Below, piece by piece: positions 1 through 12,480 of a stretch of DNA of 64,000 nucleotides (the stretch's first letter is position 1; each line of letters begins with the position of its first letter). The stretch is from Erpetoichthys calabaricus (Eukaryota; Chordata; Cladistia; Polypteriformes; Polypteridae). The stretch covers positions 101,781,596-101,845,595 of the forward strand of contig NC_041399.2 of the NCBI RefSeq assembly GCF_900747795.2, given 5' to 3'. The translations under genes and the position numbers were made by a program. The notes below the pieces were generated by a model that saw only the letters and a list, made by a program, of their open reading frames with translations, did not search any database and was not told where the DNA came from.

Positions 1-96
1 TCTTTATTGCCCTTCTGCAGCTCCAGAAGACTTTCCGAGGCCATTCACCAGTGAAACAGCTGATGCACAACAACAATCCCAGTTCAACACTTTATA

Positions 97-111
97 GTGT
101 GTGTGTGTGTG

Positions 112-151
<40 letters not shown>
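97..151. repeat. (GT)n microsatellite
   Basis: Nearly pure GT dinucleotide run with one GC interruption. Simple sequence; no coding meaning. Confidence 0.95.
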
Positions 152-152
<1 letters not shown>

Positions 153-389
153 AACATTCACCAATGAAACAGCTCATGCAAGCTCAAACCCCCGTTCTAG
201 TATTTTCTGCAGTGACAAACAAGACAGCAACCAAGAAAGGAAACAATTAAGCTGTAAACCTAGCCCAGATGGTGCTTTCCTTATAAATAAAACTCTGCAG
301 GTAGAATACTAGCTTCTCCAGCTCCCTAACTCTTTAACATTACAAATAAACGCATACAAAATGTTTATCAATTTATATGCTAGATATCA

Positions 390-660
390 CTCATTTTACA
401 CTACACTACAGCACCCTAGGAGAGGTGGTGCTGTCTCAGGTATCCAGAACCCCGGGTTTGAATACCTTTCAAATTGTTGTCTTTGTATAATTTGCTCATT
501 CACCCTATGTGTGTTTTTTATTTCTTGCATGTCTACAAAGATGTGCGGCAATCCCAAATTGGTGTGTGGTGAGGTGGTGCCGAATTAAGGGGTGGTTACT
601 GTCTTGTGCTCAGTGCTGCCAGGATAGGCTCTGGTTTTCTTGTAACTCTCAAATGAATAA
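390..660 (+). repeat. Possible very decayed tRNA-derived SINE
   Basis: The order of a GGTGGTGCTGTCTCAG-like start, an ACCCCGGGTTTGAATACC segment that resembles a polymerase III B box, and a later CCAGGATAGGCTCTGGTTTTC block matches the layout of common fish tRNA-derived SINEs. Divergence is heavy and no target duplication was identified, so the call rests on motif order alone. Confidence 0.25.
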
Positions 661-714
661 TGTCATGTATAAATACTGCCTTGGCTTTTTCTCCTTAAAA
701 AAGCTATTAATTAA

Positions 715-752
<38 letters not shown>

Positions 753-1206
753 CATTTTATTTATATAGCATCTTTCCTATGCTCAAGGTGCTTCACAGAG
801 TCTCAGAAAGAACAGCAGGGTATAAGTAGCACAGATAAATACAGGATATACAAAGTATTGAATAGAATAAAAGACAATAAACCAGAGTATATACTAAATT
901 CAGTACTAAAAGATAAGCCTAAACAAGTAAGATAATTTACGATATAACACACACACAAATTCTCCTGAGCATCTGGACAGAGAGGTAAACTGAAAGAAGG
1001 AGCAGACTGTTAGGTTAAGTTAAAAGCCTTCCTGAACAGATAAGATTTAAGTTGTTTCTGAAAAGAATGAATTGAGTTAGCCGATCTAATTCATTTAGGG
1101 AGATCATTCCAAAGTCTGGGCACTATAGTGCTGAAGGTGCCATCACCCATTGAGTACAGGTTAGTGTGGGGCACAACAAGATTGCCAGAATCAGAGGACC
1201 TTAGGG
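715..1206 (-). repeat. Interspersed non-LTR-type repeat with (TTA)n tail
   Basis: Read on the minus strand, the element ends in a segment of the type 'CACCTTGAGCATAGG ... GCTATATAAATAAAATG' followed by a (TTA)n run at 715-752. That is the usual 3' end of several fish LINE/SINE families. The region to about 1206 contains phrases (such as AAAGCCTTCCTGAACAGATAAG) that recur in fish repeats. The exact family and 5' limit are not determined. Confidence 0.45.
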
Positions 1207-2289
1207 GGTGAACAGAAGCATAGGGATGGAGAAGTTAATCTCACCTTTAACTTCCAACTCTCTTGATCCACTGTATCCAGGTAGGCTCAGCCAAAAAACT
1301 GTTTGTGGAATCATCAATGTTCACGCTATAGTACTGGGCCTTGTTATATGTTTTACTTTATTATTTTTTAAGAATCCTGGCATAAACTGTATTTCTGCTG
1401 TTCCATAATGAATGCCTTACATTTTTTCATTTATAGTAATGATCAATGGTGTCTTACCACAACATGCAGATTTTCTAGGCTTTACACAAACATTGCGAAA
1501 TATTCTGCTTACTGTTAAGATTTTTTTCTGGTATGTATACTGTAACTGAAAACATTACAATAGAATTTTATAGAACATGCTGCATCATTTCCTCTGATAA
1601 TTGAATTCAGGTGCAGTATACTTGAACCATTTATTAAAAATATTCAGTGTAATCATCCGGAGAATGTGAAATAGTACTGATATTAATGGTTTGACATTTT
1701 CACAGATATACAGATGGCAGCCTGTTATCAGCTATTGTAAACTTAGAGGACTTGTGAATATGCACAACACTTGCTTTCATGTCAGTAATCACTTTTTGAA
1801 GGAATCCAGAGAATTGCTCTTCTCTTCTCTGACTTTAATTCAAAGGAAATATAATTATGAGTGAACAGAAGAATATTCCGAGGTGACCAAAGAGTCATTT
1901 TATCCTAATGCACACATCTAAAGCACACAAGAAATGTGTTAGTTAAACAGATATGTTGAATCATATCAAAGGAGTATAGTGCATGACAGATAAAGAATTT
2001 GAAGAGAAGAAATAGAACACAAATAATGGTAGTATGTTATTATTTTACATAACTTTCAAATCTTTGTGGTCACCTGGATCTTCATACTTTTATCATTTCA
2101 TTTATTATGCCAATGAAACATTCCCACAGGGTCTAATGGACGCCATTCCGTATCATTCATTTGAAAAGCTGTGACATCTTATAATGAAGAAAAGCCAGAG
2201 CATAATGCCTTATTTGTTTCATTCTGATGTACTTCAGCTGCTTGCACAAGCAGTGGCCATCTGGGAGATGAAAAAAGGTCAACATCCAA
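1207..2289. other. No recognised feature
   Basis: AT-rich DNA. Only short chance ORFs are present, with no recognisable domain, RNA or repeat terminus. Confidence 0.6.
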
Positions 2290-2575
2290 ACTAACATTCT
2301 CAAATCCACATAATCCTAATTCAGTACCATGGGAGTTGGAGTCTATCCCAGTATTCCAATTCATTACAGTGCCTACTCATGTACACGTCCACTTAAACAA
2401 TGGCCTAATCAGCATTAATTTGGGGATATATGGAGAAAAGCAGAGTTCTCTGAGAAAAACCCAAACATGTAAAGAACATGCAGACTTCACATTGACAATG
2501 ACCAGGTGCAGAATTCCAACCCTGGATGCTGGATCTGTTAAGTAGCAGTGCTAATTACTGTGCTACCTCATATGA
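2290..2575 (-). repeat. tRNA-derived SINE, decayed
   Basis: On the minus strand it begins GAGGTAGCACAGTAATTAGC, an A-box-like tRNA head. This is followed by a B-box-like CCAGGGTTGGAATTC, then CATGTTCTTTACATGTTTGG and a TGGGTTTTTCTCAGAG block, and finally a GGGATAGACTCCAACTCCC block. The same order of blocks occurs in widespread fish tRNA-derived SINEs. It is diverged and likely old and inactive. Confidence 0.55.
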
Positions 2576-3954
2576 TACGAAATTATGCAATTTTGGGAAG
2601 GATGCATGAGCAGGAAAATGATGCACGACTGAAAAACATAGTTAGTACAGAGCAGAGTATATTTTGAGACTGAAGTATATTTATAACTTGGGTGATCGGA
2701 CTTTGGCTAAATCTGAATGAAATTTTACTTAAATTGAAAGGCATGGCTTAAACAATAAACTACTTCAATAGAGCTGAATATTTCTAAAACATTACTTCCT
2801 CTAGCTAACTCTTTTTTACACATATCTCTATTACCTGTCTATGCCAGTGTGTGTGTGTGGGGGGGGGATGCTATAAGATACATCAACTTGAAAAAGTGAA
2901 TTGATTAGTGATATAATTATTTTCTAACAAAGGAGACAAACACATTGCTAACAAGTCATGATGCTCTACACAGCTCCCAGATGAATATGTTATAACAACA
3001 ATAGAAATCATGAGTGGCACTGATTATCTAATGGTCATTTCCTCAGAGGCTATGCATTTTTATTGAATCTCAGAGTTCACTGAAATAGTATTACATCCTG
3101 AATAGATTTTGCTACCTTTTCTATGGAAATAAAATTATGGGGCATTGGTTGACTGATATAGTCTTTCACCTTCTTACTGCCTTATTACAGTGGTTTACAA
3201 TTCAAAGGTTAAATACCGCATGAAAGAAAGCGCAACCCACTTCGATAACTTTAGGTGGAATGCAGTCTTTAATTGACCTTTCTTGTGAATTTTACCACAA
3301 AGAAGATAAGGAAGACTACTCTTTTTGTAAAAACCTTCCCATCCTCTATAACAGCCCAATGCAATAGAGGGAATTGGGACCCCAGGCTGCATAATGAAAG
3401 TGGTTACAAAAAAATCTCTTCCTCATGAAATTATTTTTTATGAATATAGTCTTAAAACAGGATGAATGAATTTGAAACTTGTATTTCTCATAATGCAAAT
3501 GTAATACATTTAATGGTCAAAGTTTGTGCAGAATGAAATACAGAGATGATAGTGCAGACCTAAGGACCTGATCAGACTTAATAATTTTTTTAAAATTGCT
3601 ATGCTCGTTGCTAGTTATGCCATTTGTCACGTGACATACTTCAGATGGCAGCACACAGCACCTCATTATCCAAGCATTGGATAAATTTCTACAAAGAACA
3701 AAGAACATGTTCCTACTTTATAGTCAATAATACATCCAGAGGTATATTTTTGCCCCAATCGTAGGAGTTTTTTGTTTTCCTCTCCTTCATGTCAGTTGGT
3801 CAGCAAATCTCTTTATGGAATCAAGAACTCCATCTACATCCTTCATCAACGAAAAATGCTATGTGCTGTTTTAGTTACCTTTGTATCTTTTCACTGAACT
3901 TAATAACATCAAACCATTTGTACTTAATGTGTTTGCATGCCTAAGTCAAATATG

Positions 3955-3990
3955 CATACTGTATATATATTTATTTATATATACAGTATG
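3955..3990. repeat. AT-rich inverted repeat (hairpin or cruciform)
   Basis: Arms CATACTGTATATATA and TATATACAGTATG flank a short TTTATTTA-type centre and pair almost perfectly. Could extrude as a cruciform; no known element terminus matches. Confidence 0.7.
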
Positions 3991-4085
3991 TGTAAATTAG
4001 ATCTAGTTGTTAAGGCTTTGAATTAGAAAAACATATGAACCTGTTTCTGATAAGAGTGAAGGTTTGTTTTGCTCTTTAGTGTTTA

Positions 4086-4111
4086 TATGGCAAGCCAATT
4101 GGCTTGCCATA
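4086..4111. repeat. Perfect 26-bp palindrome
   Basis: The sequence reads identically on both strands, centred on GCCAATTGGC. It contains back-to-back GCCAA/TTGGC half-sites of the kind bound by NFI proteins, although in canonical NFI sites the half-sites face each other as TTGGC-N5-GCCAA. Confidence 0.85.
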
Positions 4112-4249
4112 GTGTTTAAATTTTGTTCAACAATGTCCAGGTTGATTTTCTATTTAGTATACTTACATTTATTAGAAATTATTGTAATATTAATCAATGA
4201 TAATATCCATAAAACTATGGCATATTTATTGTTTTTGTTTATTACTTGT

Positions 4250-4330
4250 TGGAAGGTACCTTGAGTTGATTGTAAAGGTATGATAAGTTGCTATATAAAT
4301 AAAAAAAAAATATATTATTATTATTACTAG
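4250..4330 (+). repeat. Non-LTR-type 3' tail with (TTA)n
   Basis: ACCTTGAGTTGATTGTAAAG followed by GCTATATAAATAAAA and an ATTATTATTA run is the same kind of tail as the one at 715-800 but in the opposite orientation. Only the 3' end is recognisable. Confidence 0.35.
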
Positions 4331-4558
4331 TTTAGTCTAACATACCCTGACTAGAGCTGCTGATTAATTGTGCGTACTACATTCCTGTCTGTTAGTCATT
4401 TGTACAGAAATATAAGGATCACAATATTTTTAAACTGTTACTAACCCTCCCCTATTTTGTTATGCCTCTCAGTATCTGGAGGTACAGTTGGTTCCACTGT
4501 TCTAATGTCTGGCTGCTCTCCCGCCTATGGAAAAGTCATCTCAAATAACGGAGTGCTG

Positions 4559-4706
<148 letters not shown>

Positions 4707-4800
4707 CTTTATGTTATTAATCCCAAGGAATCGTTGGCTAGAAGAATTCTGTCATCAGATTATACAGCCAGTACAGACTCCACTATAGAAAACCCAGGAG
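4707..4800 (-). repeat. LINE-like 3' end adjoining the GATA run
   Basis: CTTTATGTTATTAATCCCAA next to the GATA run is, on the minus strand, the classic fish non-LTR ending TTGGGATTAATAAAG followed by (TATC)n. Family not determined. Confidence 0.4.
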
Positions 4801-5566
4801 AAGGTAGGTGGCCAGTTGACCAAGGTCTCTCTTTTACAATTTTACTCTCCTTCATTGTCAATTGTCTATAGTTCATCAATTAATTAATGGACAGATATTC
4901 TTGGCTTCCATTTATTTTAATCAGTTTCTACCTTGTTTTCTGTGTATTTTAGCAAACTTCACTTTTATGTGTACCATGCTTGTATGTTAACAGAGAATTA
5001 TTCACAGTGCTGTGTGCCTAGACTCAGTGAAGTTCCCTTTAGCAAAAAAATAATAAGTTGTATAAAACTCTTTTCTTTCAGCAAAACATCCTCATTCCTT
5101 TCTACCTCTGAAAAAATGCCATCTACCCCCTAACACCCCCTCTTCTGCAACTCTAATTTCCCAATTACTTCTATTAAAATGGCATCTATCTTCTGAAAAA
5201 AACTCTTTTCCCTTTCCCACCTACAAAAAAACTGTGCACTTTTTGCTCACTGACAAGCATTTTTCTCACTCCTGCCCCTGGGACATTCCAGATTTAACTC
5301 AACTATATTTTGGAGAATACGATTGCGAAACGTTTTTAGTCAAAACTGTTCCAATATTTTAATTGCCAATGTTAGCAAGGAGCTGTAGGTTTTTTTATGA
5401 AATATAGGAACAGAAGTCTAGAAAGAAAGGAGAAAATGTATGTTTTCTTTGAAATTTTGAGTTTTATAACTAGTAAAGCCTCACAGATAAATCTGGGAAG
5501 AGACAGATAGATCGATAGACTAGAAGCTACAAAGGAAGATATGCTTTCATCAAGAGCTAAATACTG
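4801..5566. other. No recognised feature
   Basis: AT-rich. Nothing beyond a short interrupted GATA-like run near 5503-5520. The last four bases (ACTG, 5563-5566) are the left target duplication of the retroviral insertion that follows. Confidence 0.6.
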
Positions 5567-5979
5567 TGTGGACACTTTTTGTGACTGAAGACAGAAGAAA
5601 ATTAAAATTAGTAAAAACCTTTTATTGATACATACCAGGCAAGGGTAAAATGACAGAGAAACACAGTCCTAGGACACCGCACTTCATCTGCCTCGAGCGC
5701 AGATGTCCTTGCTGTTTTATAGCTTTTCTAGTCTCCTGATCGCAGACCACGTAAGCAATAAAAATAGCGTCCTGACTCATTTTGTATTATTCCAATTGGT
5801 AAAGTCTTTACCCTAAAGGTACATTTTCTTGTCACACACATCATTGAAAGAAAACTTACAGAAAGTATATATGCTTTTTGTCACGTACGCAAAACACAAA
5901 CAAGTTTGATCATTCTGTCCTATTTTTTTGTACTTACACACATACATTTTGTTCAATTACATCATTTTATGTTTTTACA
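5567..5979 (-). repeat. 3' LTR of the endogenous retrovirus
   Basis: 413 bp, near-identical to 13735-14148. Minus-strand ends are TGTAAAAAC... and ...GTCCACA. A minus-strand AATAAAAGG polyadenylation signal is visible near the end of the repeat. Confidence 0.95.
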
Positions 5980-5992
5980 CTCCTCCCTTTTT
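5980..5992 (-). other. Polypurine tract
   Basis: Minus strand AAAAAGGGAGGAG lies directly before the 3' LTR start TGT. This is the expected position for plus-strand priming. Confidence 0.85.
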
Positions 5993-6259
5993 GAACAAAA
6001 TGATGTGGGCAGTAGAATTAAATTGAAATGGTTGATGAAGGGGAAGGGGGGGGAAAAGGGGATGGGGAGGAGAAAATGGAAGAAGCTATACGAGACATGT
6101 GCTCCTCATGTAGCATATACAGTATGCCCTTTCCATAGAGGCGGTAAAGTACTTAGATATTATGTAGCGAAACAAAGGGAAAATACAACAACCAACCAGG
6201 AGGAGGAGGCAAAATGCCACAACCAAAGAAATAAAAACAGATCTTATCCATTGTTCTTG

Positions 6260-6466
6260 TCATCCGACTCCACAGTCCACAATTGAGCAGCAATCAATTT
6301 GCACTGAAGTGGTGAGTCCCTGTGCGACGGTGATATTCGGGTATCTCTGATTCTGGTTCTGTTTTACCTTATAAAGATAGAGATCACCACCCATCCTTGG
6401 GTAGCCTGAGAGGGTGCGGGTAACAGTCAACAGAAAAAGTATTTTTAAGATAGCCATTTCTTGCAA
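6260..6466 (-). pseudogene. Short env-start-like reading frame
   Basis: A 68-residue frame overlaps the end of the integrase region and starts with a hydrophobic stretch (MAILKILFLLTVTRTLSG) resembling a signal peptide. The position, straddling the end of pol, is where retroviral env normally begins. No surface or transmembrane subunit follows before the LTR. A chance hydrophobic ORF is the alternative. Confidence 0.35.
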
Positions 6467-8400
6467 TGCGATGCGTGGATCCAGGCAGGCAGTCCTTCAA
6501 CTTTCACGGCATGTGGTGTGGATAGAAGAATTTGGAATGGTCCTCTCCACCTAGGCTGATGCCAGTGTTTCCTCCGAGTATCTCGAACCAGGATCCAGGT
6601 GCCCAAGGGAATTGGTAAATCCTTAGAAGGTGGGCTGGTCCTCAAGGCTTGATTAACCTGCTGGTGGACTTCCTTCAATGAGGTTCGGAGACCTGCAAGA
6701 CTAGAGAGAAGATCATTGTCCACAGTATGCAAATTCACATTTCCTACAACCATGCCAATGGGCATGGGACGTCCGGTCAGAATCTCAAATGGCGATAGTC
6801 CCAGTTGTCGGTGTGTCCGTCCCCTTAGTCCCATTAAAGCTAAGGGTAGTGCATCTGGCCATGATAAATTAGTTTGTTCACAAATTTTTGCGAGTTTAGC
6901 TTTTAAAGTGCCATTGCATCGTTCTACGATGCCTCCGCTTTGGGGATGGTATTTACAATAATGGTGCACATTAATTTGGAGCCAGGTGGTTAATTCATTT
7001 ATAACGGAGTTCACAAAATGAGTGCCATTATCTGTTTGTAACTTTTGAGGGATACCCCATCTTGGAATAATCTCTTTAATTAGTGCTTTAGCTACTGTTT
7101 TGGCATCATTGTGTTTTGAAGGGAAAGCCTCTACCCATCGGGAGAACACATCGACAATCACAAAGCAATATCGGTACCCTTTAGACGGGGTTAGTTCAAT
7201 GAAATCCATTTGGAGGTGTTCAAACAGACCCATTGGATTAGGGGTAACGGCGGGACTTACCTGGGTACCTTTTCCCACATTAAACTTTTGACATATTGCA
7301 CAGCGTCTGCAAAATTGCTCTGCATATGTAGAGAAACCTACAGCTTCCCAATGTTTTTCAACATCTCGAACCATGGCATCTCTACCTGCGTGATCAAGGC
7401 CATGGGCGATTTTTGCCATTCCTGGGAAAGAGGCTTTTGGGAGAAAAGGTTTGTTAGTGTGTTTATGAGTCCAGACTCCATCAGAGAGGGACCCTTCTTT
7501 GGACCATTTTCTCCTTTCGATATCCGTGGCTGCACTCTGTAAAGAAATAATTTGATTATCAGGGTCCTGGTCATTTCTCTGTTGGAATAAAGAAATTGGT
7601 GTGTTATTATATGCAGCCTCTTTAGCAAAGTGGTCCGCTAATTCATTTCCTTTGCTAACAGGATCCTGTTTTCCTGTGTGAGCTTGACATTTAACAATCG
7701 CTAGCTTCGATGGTTTGGTTATAGCTTCTAAAAGGGATTCGATCAATTTCTGATGTTGGATGGGTTTGCCAGTACTGGTCTTAAATCCCCTTAGTTTCCA
7801 TAGTGCTCCATGATCATGGCAGACTCCAAAAGCATACCTGGAATCCGTATAAATTGTTACGATCTTCCCTTCAGACAGCTGACACGCTCGAGTGAGTGCT
7901 ACGAGTTCAGCTGCTTGTGCACTCAAGCTTGATGAAATTCGATTTGCTTCCAGCAGGCGGTCCCCTTGGACCACTGCGTAACTGGTTGAGGGTGCTCCAT
8001 TTTTCAATCGCAAGGAACATCCATCCACAAAAATCATTTCTCCAGTTTCTAAAGGTGTTTCCTGTAGATCTACTCTAGGTTTTACAACCTTTGCTATTTC
8101 ATCATGGCAATTATGTGGTTCTCCTTCGTTGTTAATTGGGAGAAGAGTGGCTGGATTTAAAGTGGAGCATCTTTCAATTGTAACATTTGACAAAGTACAG
8201 GGTACATTCTGATAGTGTATTGCCCTAGCAGTAGTGAGATGTGAAGTTTTGGCTTGTACTAGGATAGAATGTACAGCGTGAGGCACTTTAACTGTTAGGG
8301 GGCTCATGAGAACTACATCCGTGCTTGCTAATACAGCTTCTGTTGTTGCAGCCACAGCACGAAGACACGGAGGAAGTGCTGCAGCCACTGGATCCAGTTT
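6450..8400 (-). pseudogene. pol: Retroviral pol: RNase H and integrase region
   Basis: About 640 residues. An RNase H domain comes first (FVDGCSLRLKNG, then IYTDSRYAFGV). It is followed by the integrase HHCC zinc-binding region (HGLDHAGRD ... CRRCAICQK) and the integrase core with MDFIEL, TDNGTHF and GIVERCNGT carrying the D, D and E catalytic positions. The C-terminal part has a WRGPFQIL-type DNA-binding motif. Sequence style is gamma/epsilon-like. It adjoins the reverse transcriptase region of the same provirus. Part of a fossil element. Confidence 0.9.
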
Positions 8401-10410
8401 TTTAGAAAAAATAAGCCACCGGTCTCTGTTTATCTCCGTGTTGTTGCGTCAGTACTGCATTCATAAATCCCTGCTTTTCGTCCACGAACAAAGTGAATGG
8501 ACGAGAATGATCAGGCAAACCAAGCGCGGGCGCAGATAGAAGAGCAGTTTTTAAGTCACAGAGAGCCTTCTCAGCCTGTTCATTCCATTGGACCTGGCCA
8601 GAGAGGGGGATGCCAGGAGTATTAGCCAATTGTTGCAACGGCTGTGCTCTTTCAGTAAACTTTAGAACCCACTGTCTGCAGTAGCCCAGAATACCTAAAA
8701 CAGACATAACCTGTTGTTTTGTGACCGGTCTAGGAAGATTTTGGATGGCTGTAATGCGATCGCTAGAGAGAGCTCTTGTTCCACACGTAATGTCATGACC
8801 CAGATATTTTACAGTTGTTTTGATTAGCTGCAGCTTAACTTTAGAAACTTTATGGCCATTGTCCCCCAAAAACAGCAACAATTTCTGGGTATCTTTTGCA
8901 CAATCTTCTTCTGTAGCGCTACATAGCATTATGTCATCTACATACTGTATCAATGTACTACCTCTGTCCGGCCAAAAGCCTTCTAAATTTTGGGCAAGAG
9001 CTTGTCCATATACACAAGGGGCTTCAGTGTATCCCTGAGGCATGACGGTCCATGTCCAATGGCGGTTTTGGAAAGTAAAAGCAAACCAAAATTGAGAATC
9101 AGGGTGTACAGGGATAGAAAAGAAAGCATTAGCTAGGTCAGTAATGGAGAAGTACCGAGCGGAAGGAGGGATAGTAGAGAGGATAGTGGAAGGATTAGGG
9201 ACGATAGGGGCCCTAGGGAAGATGGCAGAATTTACTTGTCGCAAGTCTTGTACGAAACGCCATGAACCGTCAGCCTTTTTTACAGGTAGAATGGGGGAAT
9301 TGAATGGAGAGTATTCAATTGGAATAATGGCACCGCGTTTGACGAGATCGGAATGTACGGCGGAGATGCCAGCCTCTGCTTCGGGAGACAGAGGATATTG
9401 GGCACGGTGCGGGCGGAAGGAGGATTTCGGGTGGATCACCAGAGGCTCACAATGGGCTATCCTTCCATAATCATTCTTTCCCTGGGACCATAGTGAATCA
9501 GGGAGCATAGAGAGCCAAGAAGGGAAAGTGGTTTGCAATGAACAAGCAAAAGAGGAAGGACGGCACAAAGCGCGATGTACTAAAAAATCAGTTTGAAACA
9601 CCACTTTAGTTATTAAACGGTCAGGAGTATCAAAAATACCTGGAGCAACTTGTAACCAGTCTGTTCTTTTAAGGCATTGTTCTACCCATGGTCCTATTTC
9701 CCCCCATTTAACAGTGCGTGATTTAGCTAAGGAAATATGAGGCACTGAGTCGCCAAGATAAAATATATGTTGTGAGCATGTAAGATGAGCAGAAGCAGCT
9801 GCCTTTGTGGATGAAATAAAAACACAGGAGATGTGAAGGGTTTCGGGGTGAGTACCAGAAGTAAGGAAAGATTCTAGCCAGGTGGTGTCTACTTCTATAG
9901 GGAAGTATTGGGCAGTACAGTGTAAAATGTCAGGGGCCTGTAAATTAGGAAAGAGACAGGGGGAAAAAGAGTGTAGGGCTTTGAGGAGAATGGTGTGTGG
10001 GGAAATATTTAAAGTCCAAGCTGCAAAAGAGGGTTTGGGGTAAGGGGCAATTTGACACAACAACTTGGGGGTAGAACAGAAAAAACCTTTGTCAGTCATA
10101 GAAATAGAAAGAGAAAGTTTTGTCATGAGATCTCTTCCTAAAAGGTTAACTGGACAGAGCTGATTTAAAAGAAAACGATGCAGTAAGGTATGTCCGCCAG
10201 GACGTGACTGGACTTGAAGAGGTTTTGATACTTGGAGAAGGTGAGGTTGTCCAGAAGCAGTAAGCGCAGTAACAGTCTCGTTCGAGGCAGGGACCTTTGC
10301 CAGCGAGAGGGTAGATCGAGTGGCACCAGTGTCGATTAAGAAAATAGTCTCAGTGCCATCAACGAACAATGTCAGTAAAGGATCAGTCTCTGAATTATGG
10401 GTGAGCAAAG
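8400..10410 (-). pseudogene. pol: Retroviral protease and reverse transcriptase region
   Basis: The segment opens with an aspartic protease motif (FLIDTGATRSTL). It then contains reverse transcriptase motifs in order: SPILPVKKADGSWRFVQDLR, FSITDLANAFFSIPVHP, MPQGYTEAPCVYGQAL and the catalytic YVDDIML. The thumb/connection ends in FTLFVDEKQGF. The MPQGYTEAP and YVDD forms are typical of retroviruses rather than Gypsy elements. In gamma-type viruses this region is reached from gag by read-through. Part of a fossil element. Confidence 0.92.
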
Positions 10411-10449
10411 GTAGTTGAAAAGAGTGGCTGGGGGTCCCTGCGTTTTCCT

Positions 10450-12246
10450 ATGGCCAGTATTGTTGGTCAGGGGTGTCAGAAAAAACAGGTGGAATAGGGG
10501 GAAGCGGGGGCTGTTGCTGTCTGTGAGGGCACTCCCGACGAAAATGTCCAGTTTCACCACAGGCGTAGCAAGAGTAGGAATTAACATTGGGATTAAAGGG
10601 AGAGGGAATAAAAGGATTCTTATTGTGGTCAGCAGGAGGAGCTCCAAAACCACCTCGTCCTCTTCCTCGTCCTCGTCCCCTTCCTCTAAGGCCATATCCT
10701 CGGCCTCGGTCAGGAGCATTCCTGGTATAATAGTTCATCTGTGCTGCCAATAATTTGGCATGAGAGTCCGATTCCTTCTGCTTAGTTTGTTTTTCGGCAT
10801 GTTCAGCATGTCGTTTGACTTCATCAAACGCGGCACTTTCCCACCCAATACAGGAAGTGCGGACCTTGTTTTGTATATCAAGGCGCAAACCGTAAACAAA
10901 AGGTGGAACTGCAGCTCGGGTGCGGTCATCGACATTTTCCAAGCCCGAGTGATTAGCCATAAGGTGTTGAATCCTATGTGCCCATTCATCAACCGTCTCG
11001 TCTCTCTTTTGTTTTGCAGCAGAAATAAGGGACCAGTCCGTTCCTTTTTTATATTTTTCTGCAATATTTTGTCTCAACGCCTCCCATTGTGGGTTAAATT
11101 CGCCTTCTCCACCAATCCCCTGTCCTCGAGTTAAAGCTGGGTTCCATACCCATGGAACGTCATTGCGGACACCCTTGCAAACAGTGGCCCATGTGGTCCC
11201 AAGCTTTCGACGAAGTACCTGGGTCCATTCAGCAGCGTTAGGCTTATACATGCTATCTAACTGATCAAGTTGTTCAACAAATTTTAGTCCTCCTACTTCC
11301 TTTGGATCTGGAAGTGCATTCACGACATCCTTTAGTTCTTGGATGTCCCAGTTCCGATTTATCATAACTGTTGTGGGATTTTGGGGTGTGGCTGGATGGG
11401 CAGGGTTATAATGGGGATTGGGAACTTCTATTAAAGGGCAAGTAAGTAAAGGTGAAGGATCAGAAGAGGTTGGAGAGAAAAAAGTTGGAGCTGGTTTGTG
11501 AGTAGAGGTTTGACTTCGAGTGCGTTGGGAGACGGGGGTTTGTCTAGTACGGGGTGGGTCTGAGGTTGGTACTGAGGAGAGGAACAAATAATAGGATAAA
11601 GAGGGTCTTTATTTGGATTATTCTTCCTTTTCCTCCCGTCTGCCTGTGGTTCCGTGCCTGTCTGAACTTTCTGTAATGTAATTAGTAATTCCTCTTTCTC
11701 CTTTTTAGCCTTTCCCTCATTTGCCTGCAACAATTCATTCTGTTTCTGTACTGCTTCTAAATTTCTGTCTTTTATTACTAATTCCCATCTATCGAACATA
11801 TCCATTCGATACGGTCCACTATTATAACAACCCTGCTTATTCCTACACAGGATCTTCCTAGTTTCCTGTATTTCACTTGCATCTCCTGTCCCCTCTATCG
11901 GCCAACGCCCACCACTCTGTCTATTCCATTTCCTACATGCCTTCTTGAAATCTAAACCTGTCTTCTTTTCTACAAATTTCCTAGGAGACCCATTTTTACG
12001 GGGCGTCTGTTGATCCTCCGAAAATAATTCTTCCAGCATTAATGATTTTGATCCCCCTGTGCGGCGATTAACAGGCTTACTGTTATAAGTTCCCATTATG
12101 TCCCCTTGCTCTTCCCGAGTCCTGTATTTAATTTTCCAACTATATACTGATTCGTCTAATCCCTTGTACATATGAATTAGCGAGGTATTAAGTGTGCCAC
12201 TCACTGTTCCCTTACTGTTCCCTTCTTTAGTCCCAAGGGGAGACAC
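10450..12246 (-). pseudogene. gag: Retroviral gag region
   Basis: An MGTYNSKPV start (a myristoylation-type MG N-terminus) is visible at about 12096, with a longer in-frame start upstream at 12246. A lysine/glutamate-rich helix follows, then a proline-rich linker. The capsid-like region contains WTQVLRRKLGTTW and DETVDEWAHRIQ. A GRGRGRG box precedes a single CCHC zinc knuckle (CYACGETGHFRREC), which marks nucleocapsid. The basic Arg-Gly box before the knuckle is more marked than in mammalian gammaretroviruses. Part of a fossil element. Confidence 0.85.
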
Positions 12247-12480
12247 CCAACTATCGGTCCTGTCCCAGTTCCCAGGAGAACACGGTATTCCTATTAGTAT
12301 GTAGATTTATTTATTCCGTCCTAACAGCAAACCTGCAATCTGTGCTCTTTTTCTGTTTATGTTTCCATATATATATATACCACCCCGTTACTCGTCCCGT
12401 TAGCCTGTCTGCTCACATCCCCGGATTCCAGCTCAGGTGACTTCGTGTCCGATTCGGTTCAGCAGAATACTACATCAATA

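Larger units (their letters stand above)
2576..4250. other. No recognised gene; two palindromes only
   Basis: AT-rich sequence with a short G-run near 2860 and the two inverted repeats listed separately. No ORF here shows a known domain. Confidence 0.6.

Noticed and set aside
97-312. ORF starting in the GT microsatellite (MCVCVCV)
   Set aside because: Simple-repeat translation without a domain.
5906-6286. 126-residue plus-strand ORF at the LTR/pol junction
   Set aside because: Overlaps LTR, polypurine tract and pol on the opposite strand; no domain.
10415-10753. Plus-strand ORF with a serine run (SSSSSSSSPSS)
   Set aside because: Shadow of the Arg/Gly-rich gag segment on the other strand.
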